Under the pieces are notes generated by a model. That model searched no databases and was not told the DNA's origin. It saw only the letters and a program-made list of their open reading frames with translations. DNA of 64,000 nucleotides from Nostoc sp. NIES-4103. GTDB lineage: Bacteria > Cyanobacteriota > Cyanobacteriia > Cyanobacteriales > Nostocaceae. Where the stretch lies: the NCBI RefSeq assembly GCF_002368335.1, contig NZ_AP018288.1, positions 4,390,628-4,454,627 on the forward strand. The letters run 5' to 3'. The position numbers and the translations under genes are program-made. Positions 1 to 9,739 of the stretch are shown piece by piece; position 1 is the first letter of the stretch; the number at the start of each line of letters is the position of its first letter.

Positions 1-850
1 CAACACATTTCGGGGAGAACCAGCTAGCTCCTGGTTCGATTGGCATTTCACCCCTAACCACAGCTCATCCGCCGATTTTTCAACATCGGTCGGTGCGGAC
101 CTTCACTTGGTGTTACCCAAGCTTCATCCTGGCCATGGTTAGATCACCAGGGTTCGGGTCTATAAACACTGATCTACGCCCTTTTCAGACTCGCTTTCGC
201 TTTGGCTCCGGCATTTTCGCCTTAACCTACCAGTGCCTATAAGTCGCCGGCTCATTCTTCAACAGGCACGCGGTCAGACGAACAATCGTCCTCCCACTGC
301 TTGTAAGCTGACGGTTTCATGTTCTATTTCACTCCCCTTTCGGGGTTCTTTTCACCTTTCCCTCGCGGTACTGGTTCACTATCGGTCACACAGTAGTATT
401 TAGCCTTACGAGATGGTCCTCGCTGATTCACATGGGATTCCTCGTGCCCCATGCTACTCGGGATTCAGCTACTATCTAGTCAGTTTTCAACTACAGGACT
501 TTCACCTTCTTTGGTGCAGTATTTAGCTGCTTCGTCTAACCTCTAGATTCGATATTGCTGTCCCACTACCCCAATCAGTAAACCAATTGGTTTAGGCTCT
601 TCCCCGTTCGCTCACCACTACTTAGGGAATCTCTGCTTGATTTCTTTTCCTCTGGCTACTAAGATGTTTCAGTTCGCCAGGTTGGCTCATACCTGTCTAT
701 ATATTCAACAGGCTGTACATAGGGTTGCCCCATTCGGATATCTCCGGCTCAATGTTTGCTTCCAACTCCCCGGAGCATTTCGTCGGTAACCACGTCCTTC
801 TTCGCCTCTGTGTGCCTAGGTATCCACCGTCAGCCCTTATTAGCTTGACC
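1..850 (-). rRNA. rrl: 23S ribosomal RNA, 5' part (runs off the window)
   Basis: The complement of 821-850 reads as the conserved cyanobacterial 23S 5' end (GGTCAAGCTAATAAGGGC), followed by conserved domain I sequence to the window edge. Only about the first 850 nt are present; the rest and any 5S gene lie before position 1. It is the downstream member of an rRNA operon transcribed leftward. The 5' end is placed by similarity and may be off by a few bases. Confidence 0.97.
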
Positions 851-935
851 ACTTACAATTGGTGTTCACCATTGCAAACACAATTCATTACTTGAATGTC
901 TGTGTCTGCCTGCTAATGTTCGCGTTACTATGCAG

Positions 936-994
936 TTTTCAAGGTTCTGGCTGAGATTCACTCAGCAGTCTGACACCTACATGTCATGTTGCTG
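936..994 (-). promoter_or_regulatory. boxB hairpin and boxA-like antitermination signals in the rRNA spacer
   Basis: On the minus strand, downstream of tRNA-Ala, 994-963 forms a hairpin with CAGCA...TGCTG ends, the usual cyanobacterial boxB arm. It is followed at 947-936 by GAACCTTGAAAA, a boxA-like sequence just ahead of the 23S gene. In cyanobacterial 16S-23S spacers these elements mark the antitermination and processing region. The assignment rests on position and motif only. Confidence 0.6.
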
Positions 995-1028
995 AATCTT
1001 ATCCCTTGTTTTGTTGGCTTTTTACAGG

Positions 1029-1101
1029 TGGAGGTTAGCGGACTCGAACCGCTGACATCCTGCTTGCAAAGCAGGCGCTCTACCAACTGAGCTAAACCCC
1101 C
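1029..1101 (-). tRNA. tRNA-Ala (anticodon TGC)
   Basis: The minus strand folds as a 73-nt cloverleaf: acceptor GGGGGTT paired with AACCTCC, D-arm GCTC...GAGC, anticodon arm CCTGC-TTTGCAA-GCAGG with anticodon TGC, and T-arm AGCGG-TTCGAGT-CCGCT, then discriminator A. It lies between tRNA-Ile and 23S, the normal spacer position. The 3' CCA is not encoded. Confidence 0.97.
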
Positions 1102-1107
1102 AGACAA

Positions 1108-1180
1108 AAAGTTATGAGTTTTTAGTGATGAGTTATCAGTTTTTTGACTCTTAACTCTTAACTTCAAACTCTTAACTCTC
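1108..1180. repeat. Short degenerate repeats between the two spacer tRNAs
   Basis: The stretch between tRNA-Ile and tRNA-Ala consists of degenerate copies of TTATGAGTT/AACTCTTAACT-type units in both orientations. Similar short units recur in the intergenic regions of this window. No gene is present. Confidence 0.6.
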
Positions 1181-1186
1181 TTCAGG

Positions 1187-1260
<74 letters not shown>

Positions 1261-1382
1261 AAATCGAACCAAATCATAGTTTGAAAGCTATTCACAAATA
1301 TCTGCGACCGACCTAGGAATGACCATCTCATTATCTATTTGCACGCTCGCTTTCGATATCTGAGTGGATTCGGTCTCCCTAT

Positions 1383-2870
<1,488 letters not shown>

Positions 2871-3039
2871 TGTTCTGGAAAGCTCTACAGCTCTTTTTTG
2901 GCTGATTCTTTACCCACCTCAGCCTGGTGTTCTCATTTACTTGACGCAGGCTACTTGTGGTATTATGGCTTTCAAACTATAATATTTTCATGGTTCGGGT
3001 GCCTCTCGGATTGCGCTCTCGTGCGCTCTCTGTTCGGCA

Positions 3040-3075
3040 CTTATCCAATATAACTAACCTACTCCAGAGTGTCAA
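3040..3075 (-). promoter_or_regulatory. rRNA operon promoter
   Basis: On the minus strand, TTGACA (3075-3070) is followed after exactly 17 bp by TATATT (3052-3047). This is a near-consensus sigma-70/SigA promoter about 170 bp upstream of the 16S 5' end. A start site near 3040 is inferred. The leader between it and 16S (2871-3040) would hold processing and antitermination sequences. Confidence 0.75.
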
Positions 3076-3186
3076 CTCTTTTGACTCTTTTTTTGGAAAT
3101 ATTTTTTTCGCCCGCTAAAACTCCCCACAGCACTGGGTTGTGAGCAACAATGGTGTATGCATTGTGCTGAATATGGAGGTATTAGC

Positions 3187-4065
3187 GTGATTTTTCAGTC
3201 GGTTATAGCTACGCTGCATCAATTTTGGGGCGATCGCGGTTGTCTCATTGCCCAGCCCTATGACATCGAAAAGGGAGCAGGCACCAAAAACCCCCACACA
3301 TTTTTAAGAGCATTGGGGCCAGAACCTTGGGCTGTTGCTTACGTTGAACCGTGCCGTCGTCCAACGGATGGACGCTACGGCGAAAACCCCAATCGCTTCC
3401 AACACTATTATCAGTACCAAGTCCTGATTAAACCCTCACCAGATAATATTCAAGAAATTTATCTTGATTCTTTAAGGGCTTTAGGCATTCGCCCAGAAGA
3501 CCACGATATCCGGTTTGTGGAGGACAACTGGGAAGATGCGACCGTGGGAGCTTGGGGTACTGGCTGGGAAGTATGGTTGGATGGGATGGAAATTACTCAA
3601 TTTACATACTTCCAACAGTGTGGAGGAATCGATTGCCGTCCGGTGTCCATTGAGATTACATACGGGTTAGAGCGGTTGACGATGTATCTCCAGCAAGTGG
3701 AAGCATTTACAAAGATTCAGTGGACAGACAAAATTACTTATGGAGATGTCTTCCTGCAAAATGAGATTGAGCAAAGTACCTACAACTTTGAAGCATCAAA
3801 TGCCGAGTTGCTACTGACACTATTTAATCTGTACGAGCAGGAAGCTACGCAATTAACGGAGCGTGGATTGGTTTTACCTAGCCTAGATTATGTAATGAAG
3901 TGTTCACACACATTCAATTTGCTGGATGCCAGAGGTGTAATTTCGGTAACAGAGAGAACTCGTTACATTGCTAGGATTCGTCATTTGGCACGCAAGATAG
4001 CTCATTTATATGTTGAGCAAAGAGAAAAGTTAGGTTTTCCGCTACTCCAGAAGATAGCAGTTTAA
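3187..4065 (+). CDS. glyQ: Glycyl-tRNA synthetase alpha subunit
   Basis: This is the catalytic alpha subunit of the heterotetrameric (alpha2beta2) bacterial glycyl-tRNA synthetase, charging tRNA-Gly in the cytoplasm. The 292-aa protein has the full-length class II catalytic domain: KGAGTKNPHTFLRA near the N-terminus, EPCRRPTDGRYGENPNR near residue 65, and the FQQCGGIDC and TERTRYI motifs later. I chose the GTG at 3187 because GGAGG (3175-3179) sits 7 bp before it and the protein then starts MIFQSVI as in the family. An upstream ATG-like start at 3157 would add ten unconserved residues. The beta subunit (glyS) is not in the window, which is usual in cyanobacteria. It diverges from the rRNA operon. 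Confidence 0.95.
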   Translation: MIFQSVIATLHQFWGDRGCLIAQPYDIEKGAGTKNPHTFLRALGPEPWAVAYVEPCRRPTDGRYGENPNRFQHYYQYQVLIKPSPDNIQEIYLDSLRALGIRPEDHDIRFVEDNWEDATVGAWGTGWEVWLDGMEITQFTYFQQCGGIDCRPVSIEITYGLERLTMYLQQVEAFTKIQWTDKITYGDVFLQNEIEQSTYNFEASNAELLLTLFNLYEQEATQLTERGLVLPSLDYVMKCSHTFNLLDARGVISVTERTRYIARIRHLARKIAHLYVEQREKLGFPLLQKIAV

Positions 4066-4105
4066 GTAGTGTTGGCAAAGGACAACACAACGAAAGAAAA
4101 TAAAC

Positions 4106-4149
4106 AAGATAAGGAGTTTTCTATTTACCTACTCTTATTTCCTTATCTT
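4106..4149 (+). terminator. Inverted repeat downstream of glyQ, possible terminator
   Basis: AAGATAAGG (4106-4114) and CCTTATCTT (4141-4149) are perfect 9-bp arms separated by 26 nt and followed by a pyrimidine-rich tract. The long loop and AT-rich stem make it a weak terminator. It could also be a leader structure for the small gene at 4175. Confidence 0.35.
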
Positions 4150-4174
4150 CTCCTTCTTTCTTGAGGTTGATTAT

Positions 4175-4387
4175 ATGATGACTTTTGAACAACTACACAT
4201 TGGTGATTACTTTCGCATACCTGGTATAAGTGCTAGCAGCGTGTACAGAAAGGCTAGCAGTTTTCAGTGCAGCGTAAACGCATTATTACAACCAATCCGT
4301 CCTGGAACAGAAGTGATAGTGCTTACTTCCACAGAAGTTGCTGAGTATTTTGCAGCTAAACACGATTACCTCAACAGCCTGTGCTAG
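4175..4387 (+). CDS. Small conserved cyanobacterial-type protein, function unknown
   Basis: The 70-aa product starts MMTFEQLHIGDYFRIPG and holds YRKASS and NALLQPIRPGTEV motifs, then an ALTSTEVAEYF-like helix. It has no signal peptide and no membrane segment. GAGG at 4163-4166 is correctly spaced for the ATG at 4175; the next ATG (4178) is also possible. The composition looks like a small single-domain cytoplasmic protein (a GDYFR-type beta barrel is conceivable). I recall similar small proteins in filamentous cyanobacteria but cannot assign a role. Confidence 0.6.
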   Translation: MMTFEQLHIGDYFRIPGISASSVYRKASSFQCSVNALLQPIRPGTEVIVLTSTEVAEYFAAKHDYLNSLC

Positions 4388-4680
4388 TCAAAATTAAATT
4401 GACTGCTTTGACTATTTAAATGTTTGTCTGGTGCAAAGTTGCAAACAGCCAAAGAAAGAGACTTCAAGCAGGACTTTGCAAAAAGTCTGTTGAAGAATAG
4501 GGGTCTTTACAGTCCTGCCTGCCAAAAGTCAAGTTTTTGGGGTTATTCTGCCGTAGTAATTGTTAGATGTAGAACCATATAGCTAGAAAGCGCCAATCTT
4601 TTTGAAAATTCAACAATATTTGCAATACTTAATATTGAAGGTAATGCATTACTGTAAGCCATAAAGATGGTGTGAGATAT

Positions 4681-5166
4681 ATGGTTAATGTTAGTGAGCT
4701 TCTAGAACCGATCGCAGCTTGGTTTCGTTCTTTGGGAATCCCTGAGCCGATTGTACATTGGGGACATCCGGCGATGATGGCGATCGTTATTTTTGTTGTC
4801 GGTACTTTTGTAGGAGTGGCAGGTTGGCGAGGAAAACTGCTTGAGGGTAAAGATAAAGATGCTGCTATTAAAAGTCGGATTGCTCATCGACTATTAGCAC
4901 CGTGGCTGTTTTTATTCCTGGCGGGTGGTTATACAGGTGGGGTGTTGTCCCTAGTAATGCAGCGTCAACCAATTTTTGAAAGTCCCCATTTTTGGACTGG
5001 TTCGCTGGTGCTGTTACTGTTACTCGTCAATGGTGCAATTTCTCTAAGTGGATTTGCTGGCAACAAACCAGGGTTACGTGCAGTACATGCTTACTTGGGA
5101 AGCGTAGCACTTGGGATTCTGTTTCTCCACGCGGCGCTGGGGTTCAAGTTAGGCATATCTTTATGA
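4681..5166 (+). CDS. DUF4079 family membrane protein
   Basis: The product of about 161 aa is an integral membrane protein with roughly four hydrophobic segments: near residues 30-50, 78-95, 108-126 and 138-155. The GHPAMM, HRLLAPWLFLFLAGGYTGG and HAYLGS stretches carry conserved histidines. This layout matches DUF4079, a cyanobacterial and plastid family that resembles heme-binding cytochrome b561-like helical bundles; heme binding here is an inference from the histidines. The ATG at 4681 is preferred over the GTG at 4672 although neither has a strong ribosome binding site. A strong hairpin follows the gene. It is probably monocistronic. Confidence 0.75.
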   Translation: MVNVSELLEPIAAWFRSLGIPEPIVHWGHPAMMAIVIFVVGTFVGVAGWRGKLLEGKDKDAAIKSRIAHRLLAPWLFLFLAGGYTGGVLSLVMQRQPIFESPHFWTGSLVLLLLLVNGAISLSGFAGNKPGLRAVHAYLGSVALGILFLHAALGFKLGISL

Positions 5167-5208
5167 TGCTGTCATAATATTTAGTTTAAATAGCGTAAAG
5201 CTACACCA

Positions 5209-5240
5209 ACAAAGCCTGCAAACGCGGGCTTTGTTTGTAT
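5209..5240 (+). terminator. Rho-independent-type terminator after the DUF4079 gene
   Basis: ACAAAGCCTGC (5209-5219) pairs with GCGGGCTTTGT (5224-5234) across a four-base loop, with one G-T pair, and is followed by TTGTAT. The compact GC stem plus T-run is typical of an intrinsic terminator. Confidence 0.75.
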
Positions 5241-5354
5241 AAACTCTATGAACTATACTTCACCACAAGCATCAAAATTTTTCTTGACTGCTGCCTTGGC
5301 TATTCTTAACTCAGCTGCAAATTATCTTTGCCAGATGCTTTTACCAGAAGTTTT

Positions 5355-7718
5355 ATGATTCAAACCAGTGGTGTAATTATTTGTCTTGGCTACATTCTAG
5401 GGTTACTGTTTACAGCAGTTCCTTGGGGTGGAGTATGGATTTTGATTTTGGGAATAGTGGGAGGTGTTTTATTTAGAAGACGTTATCCCAAATCACGGCA
5501 ACTTCCACTGAAACCACCAGAAAAGACTGACAGGAAAACCAAGACAATACCTAATAGCAAGCAAACTATTCTCCATCCACGAGTATGGGTAGCTGCTGGT
5601 TTAGTAGGTTTATTGGCAACTGTATATTTTCAATGGCGAGTACCGCAACCAGGAGCAAAAGATATCAGTACATTTGTTCCCCCAGAAAATAACAATATTC
5701 AAGAACAATTAGTAATTGTTCGTGGTCAAGTGGCAAGCAATCCTCGCTTGACTCGCAGCCAGCGAGGACAATTTTGGTTAGAAGCAACTCAGCTCGATGA
5801 GGTAAAAAATGATCAGGGGCCAGCAGATATCCCCAAAGGTGTAACTGGAAAATTGTACGTAACAGTACCTATGCTTCAGGCTACTGGTTTATACCCTGGT
5901 CAACAAATTGCCATAACTGGGATTTTGTACAAACCAAAAGCTGCATCCAACCCTGGTGCTTTTGACTTTCAGAAGTTTCTCAAACAAGAAGGAGCATTTG
6001 CTGGTTTAAGTGGACGGCAGATTAATATTCTAGATGCAGATGAGAAACGTCAATGGGGATGGTGGCAAATTCGGGAGAGAATTGTGCGATCGCAAGTTCG
6101 TTGGTTGGGTATTCCAGAAGGGCCGCTTGTCAGTGCAATGGTTTTGGGTAGCAAAGCAGTTGATTTACCCTACGATATCCGCGATTTATTTGTACAAGCA
6201 GGATTAGCTCATGCTTTGGCAGCTTCGGGGTTTCAAACTTCCTTGATTTTAGGTGTGATCTTACAGTTGACAAAGCGGACAAAAAAGGCAACACAATTTA
6301 CTCTTGGCTTATTAGCTTTAATTATATTTCTAAGTTTAACAGGTTTCCAGCCTGCGGTTCTTAGAGCTGTAATTATGGGTTTTGCAGCATTAATTGGTCT
6401 GTTATTAAATCGAAAAGTCCAACAATTTGGCTCATTACTATTAGCAGCAACTTTGTTATTAATATTTAATCCTTTATGGATTTGGGATTTAGGTTTTCAG
6501 TTAAGCTTTCTAGCAACTTTGGGATTAATCGTCACTGTATCCCCCATTGTTCGAGGTTTAGCATGGTTACCAACTACGATCGCTGCTTTGATTGCTGTGC
6601 CCCTTGCTGCCACAATTTGGACTTTACCTGTACAACTTTCTGTTTTTGGAGTTGTACCTAGTTATAGTTTATTACTAAATATTATTACCACACCTTTAAT
6701 TTCAGTTATTAGTATTGGTGGTATTGTTAGTGCCATAGCAGCATTAATTTGGCCAGCAGCAGGAAGTGTTTTAGCTGGAGTGTTACATTACCCTACTGAT
6801 TGGCTAATTCAGTTAGTTGAATTTTTTATCAATTTACCAGGCAATTCTGTTGCTTTAGGCAGCATATCCACGTGGCAATTATTAGCAATCTATACAATAA
6901 TTATATTAACTTGGCTGGTAGATTGGTGGAAAAAACGCTGGTGGTTTGCGAGTTTAATAGCTTTTGGTATTGTACTGGTTCCAGCTTGGCATTCTGCCAA
7001 CACATTATTGAAGATAACCCTATTAGAAACAGGTACAGAACCAGTTATAGTTGTTCAAGACCGAGGGAAAGTTACCTTGATTAATAGTGGAGATGAAGGT
7101 ACAGGTCGTTACACAATTGTACCATTTTTGCAACAACAAGGTGTCAATCAAATCGATGCAGCGATCGCTAGTGATTTCCAAACGAAAGAAACTGATGCTT
7201 GGTTAGAAATACTGCAAAATTTACCGATTAAAACTTTTTATACTTATTCAGCTAAAACCGAAAATAATATTGCTGACCAAGCAATTCAACAATTATTGCA
7301 AAAACAGCAAGGAATCTATCAGCCTTCACTAATCGGTCAAACAGTAAATACTGGTTCAACATTCGCACAATTAGTTAACGACCAGCCTATTTTACAACTG
7401 CAAATTTTAGGACAAAGTTGGCTAATAGTGGGAAATGTCAAACCACAAGAAGTATTAAAGCTAGTTCAAACAGGGAGTTGGCCAAGCCCACAGGTATTGT
7501 GGTGTAATCCTGAGTCTTTACGAGATTTAGTTATAGCACTAAAACCACAGGTAGCGATCGCTTCCTCAAACAACCTTGATGCCAAAACTTTATCTGAACT
7601 GAGTAAAAGCCAAACAAAACTATTTTTTACTGGGCGAGATGGCGCTATCCAATGGACACCCAACGGTCAATTTGAGGCTTTTATGCAAGCAACGGAAAAT
7701 AAATCTTCTGTGTTGTAA
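5355..7718 (+). CDS. comEC: ComEC/Rec2 family DNA uptake channel protein
   Basis: ComEC forms the inner-membrane channel for single-stranded DNA during natural transformation. The 787-aa protein has two N-terminal membrane helices, a DUF4131 OB-like region (about 95-190), a multi-helix Competence domain (about 225-510) with the conserved GLAHALAASGFQ segment, and a C-terminal domain like a metallo-beta-lactamase. That C-terminal domain keeps the fold-type sequence LINSGDEGTGRYTIVPFL but lacks an HxHxDH metal motif: the matching place reads ASDFQTKETD. The ATG at 5355 gives the hydrophobic start MIQTSGVIICLGYILG; a TTG at 5328 would add nine polar residues. It stands alone, with repeats just after the stop. 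Confidence 0.9.
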   Translation: MIQTSGVIICLGYILGLLFTAVPWGGVWILILGIVGGVLFRRRYPKSRQLPLKPPEKTDRKTKTIPNSKQTILHPRVWVAAGLVGLLATVYFQWRVPQPGAKDISTFVPPENNNIQEQLVIVRGQVASNPRLTRSQRGQFWLEATQLDEVKNDQGPADIPKGVTGKLYVTVPMLQATGLYPGQQIAITGILYKPKAASNPGAFDFQKFLKQEGAFAGLSGRQINILDADEKRQWGWWQIRERIVRSQVRWLGIPEGPLVSAMVLGSKAVDLPYDIRDLFVQAGLAHALAASGFQTSLILGVILQLTKRTKKATQFTLGLLALIIFLSLTGFQPAVLRAVIMGFAALIGLLLNRKVQQFGSLLLAATLLLIFNPLWIWDLGFQLSFLATLGLIVTVSPIVRGLAWLPTTIAALIAVPLAATIWTLPVQLSVFGVVPSYSLLLNIITTPLISVISIGGIVSAIAALIWPAAGSVLAGVLHYPTDWLIQLVEFFINLPGNSVALGSISTWQLLAIYTIIILTWLVDWWKKRWWFASLIAFGIVLVPAWHSANTLLKITLLETGTEPVIVVQDRGKVTLINSGDEGTGRYTIVPFLQQQGVNQIDAAIASDFQTKETDAWLEILQNLPIKTFYTYSAKTENNIADQAIQQLLQKQQGIYQPSLIGQTVNTGSTFAQLVNDQPILQLQILGQSWLIVGNVKPQEVLKLVQTGSWPSPQVLWCNPESLRDLVIALKPQVAIASSNNLDAKTLSELSKSQTKLFFTGRDGAIQWTPNGQFEAFMQATENKSSVL

Positions 7719-7760
7719 ATGGGGAATGGGGAATTGGGAATTGGGAATTGGGAAAGAGAT
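7719..7760. repeat. GGGAATT heptamer tandem repeats
   Basis: Between the convergent comEC and sugar-kinase genes lie several direct copies of a GGGAATT-type 7-bp unit. It is one of the short tandem repeat classes scattered through the window. Confidence 0.8.
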
Positions 7761-7766
7761 TTTCAC

Positions 7767-8813
7767 CTATTTCATTGTCAATAGTGATTCAGCTAAGGCT
7801 ACGGCACCCCACAGTGGTGCTTCATCTCCCAGTGCTGCGGGAACAATTTCAAAAGTAACTTCTGGCAAAGCCGTCTCCCGTGCCACTTTTCGCAATCCTT
7901 GCCAAAAAATCTCACCTGCCTTTGTGACACCACCTCCCAAGATAAAACGTTGTGGGTTCATCAAATTTGCCACATTACCAATACCTACACCTAGCGCCCA
8001 AGCAGCCTGATACAAAACCTCCTTAGCTAAATCATCCCCATCTGCCGCAGCTTGACTTACCAACTGACCCGTTAGCAACTGTAAATTATCCCCCACCAAA
8101 CCCCTCAGTACCTCTCCCCCTCTGTGTCGCGCCAGTTGCTTCAATGGGGGGAACCCCCGCAACACACTGGCTTGTCTGTGTCTCTGTGGTACCCTTCGGG
8201 AAGCCGCTTGCACGTCTACGTTTTCCAAAATTTCTCTCACATTTTGCGCCATATAAGGCCCCGATGCCAAACGTTCCACGCATCCACGCTTGCCACACAA
8301 ACATACCGGGCCATTTGGGTCTACAACCATATGTCCAATTTCCCCAGCCATTCCTGATGTACCTCGCCAAGGCTTGCCATTGAGTATCCAACCACCACCT
8401 ACACCAGTACTGACGGTAATGTAAAACAGGCTATGGCATCCTTGACCTGCACCGAAACGATATTCACCCAAAGCAGCAACATTGGCATCGTTGTCTACAC
8501 TAGCAGGAATACCAAACTCTGCCTCTAGCAACTCTTTGAGGGGAATATTTTCCCATCCAGCTACATGGTGGGATAGTCGCACTGTCCCTGTAGTAGCGTC
8601 TACCGGGCCGCCAAAGCTGACACCGATTACAGAGGGAGTTATTCCTTGTAGTAAAGAATAAATGAGCGATCGCATAATTTCTAAGTCCGTTTTAGCATCT
8701 ACATTTGCTGGTGAAAGGCGACGTTCATAACGCAACCACTCCCTAGAACCAAGATGTGCGATACCTGCTGCCAATTTAGTCCCACCAAAATCCAGTGCTA
8801 AGATTAATGTCAT
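7767..8813 (-). CDS. ROK family sugar kinase (glucokinase-like)
   Basis: This probable ATP-dependent glucokinase or related ROK kinase is 348 aa. Visible are the N-terminal phosphate loop DFGGTKLAAG, substrate residues in DNDANVAALGEY and GEIGHM, the zinc signature CLCGKRGCVE, and a C-terminal nucleotide motif LGGGV. Residues about 197-236 (nt 8110-8222) look foreign: they are Arg/Gln-rich, and the DNA is a GC-rich palindromic repeat of the kind dispersed in cyanobacterial genomes, inserted in frame between the zinc-signature helix and GLVGDN. Activity is probably retained because the insertion lies in a helical linker, but this is inferred. An insertion sequence ends 10 bp before the start codon, so the native upstream region is gone. 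Confidence 0.85.
   Translation of the reverse strand: MTLILALDFGGTKLAAGIAHLGSREWLRYERRLSPANVDAKTDLEIMRSLIYSLLQGITPSVIGVSFGGPVDATTGTVRLSHHVAGWENIPLKELLEAEFGIPASVDNDANVAALGEYRFGAGQGCHSLFYITVSTGVGGGWILNGKPWRGTSGMAGEIGHMVVDPNGPVCLCGKRGCVERLASGPYMAQNVREILENVDVQAASRRVPQRHRQASVLRGFPPLKQLARHRGGEVLRGLVGDNLQLLTGQLVSQAAADGDDLAKEVLYQAAWALGVGIGNVANLMNPQRFILGGGVTKAGEIFWQGLRKVARETALPEVTFEIVPAALGDEAPLWGAVALAESLLTMK
8110..8222. repeat. Palindromic interspersed repeat inserted in frame in the ROK kinase gene
   Basis: The segment contains nested inverted repeats, including a GTTGC...GCAAC hairpin with a GGGGG-TT-CCCCC core and a GAAGCCGCTTGC/CCCTTCGGG block. Such GC-rich palindromes recur in filamentous cyanobacteria. 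It adds about 38 codons without a frameshift or stop. Confidence 0.6.
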
Positions 8814-8823
8814 AGTTTTTGAC

Positions 8824-9739
8824 TAAGAGGATGTTTTAAAAGTAGGGGGTATTGTAAGAAAGCTCACAAGGCGTATGCTGAAATTTGTAGAAACCAGCAC
8901 CCTGTGAGCGAATGACTAAAGCATACCGTAGTAATCTGACATGGGAACAATGGGAATTAATTGCAGACCTATTCCCAGAATCAAAACCAGGGGGTCGTCC
9001 CCGAAAATTAGCATTATTTGCGATCGTGAATGCAATTCTCTATGTTCTGTGCGAAGGTTGTACATGGCGAGGTTTGCCAGGAGATTTTCCGGCGTGGTCA
9101 ACGGTTTATGGTTATTTTTGGAGATGGGGAAAAGATGGTACATGGTTGAAGGTTCATGACCAACTCTATCGGTGGGTAAGGGTAGACTCAGGACGTGATA
9201 AGAGTCCATCAGAAGCGGCGGTTGATAGTCAATCAGTAGAAACAGCAACGATGATTACTGTTGATGTCGGCTATGACGCAGGAAAAAAGATACATGGGCG
9301 CAAGCGACATCTAAGTGTAGATTTGTTAGGGCTAGTTTTGCGGGTCTTGGTAACGTCTGCAAGTGTTCCAGAACGTGAAGGAGCGAAAAAAGTCCTCAAA
9401 CGAGTTCACAATACAGGCAATCACGTCAAAAGGTTAAACATCATTTGGATGGACGGAGGATACCGAGGCGAAGAATTTATGCATTGGGTGATGGATATGT
9501 TTCGGTGGATTGTAGAAATTGTTCTTCGACCATTGGAGAAAAAAGGTTTTGTCCATTTACCAAAGCGTTGGGTTGTCGAAAGAACTTTTGGATGGCTCAA
9601 TTGGTGTCGCCGTTTAAGTAAAGATTATGAAAGGCTACCCAAAACTTCGGAGACTTTTATATATATAGCGATGATTCGTATCATGGTCAGACGACTAGCA
9701 TAATTTTTGACTCAATTTGACTTTTAAAACATCCTCTTA
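8824..9739 (+). mobile_element. IS5-family insertion sequence (IS1031-like), complete
   Basis: The element is 916 bp long and bounded by perfect 19-bp inverted repeats (8824-8842 and 9721-9739; TAAGAGGATGTTTTAAAAG outward). It carries one transposase gene. I see no convincing direct target duplication: the left flank ends GAC and the right flank begins CAA, although a shared TA at the very edge is possible. Absence of a duplication fits a deletion next to the insertion, because the 3' end of the neighbouring Mut7-C gene is missing. Confidence 0.92.
8912..9703 (+). CDS. IS5-family DDE transposase
   Basis: The 263-aa transposase has an N-terminal helix-turn-helix type region (LTWEQWELIADLFP, GRPRK), then the DDE catalytic core. 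The first Asp is in AAVDSQSV, the second in IWMDGGYRG, and the Glu in VVERTFGWLNWCRR with the Arg/Lys of the YREK-type motif following. Its length and motifs match the IS1031/IS427 side of the IS5 family. It is intact and possibly active. It is transcribed opposite to the genes on both sides, so it should not drive the sugar kinase. Confidence 0.93.
   Translation: MTKAYRSNLTWEQWELIADLFPESKPGGRPRKLALFAIVNAILYVLCEGCTWRGLPGDFPAWSTVYGYFWRWGKDGTWLKVHDQLYRWVRVDSGRDKSPSEAAVDSQSVETATMITVDVGYDAGKKIHGRKRHLSVDLLGLVLRVLVTSASVPEREGAKKVLKRVHNTGNHVKRLNIIWMDGGYRGEEFMHWVMDMFRWIVEIVLRPLEKKGFVHLPKRWVVERTFGWLNWCRRLSKDYERLPKTSETFIYIAMIRIMVRRLA

Noticed and set aside
2960..2985. Second rRNA promoter near TATAAT-like sequence at 2980
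   Set aside because: No -35 box at proper distance on the minus strand; the 3047-3075 promoter is far better.
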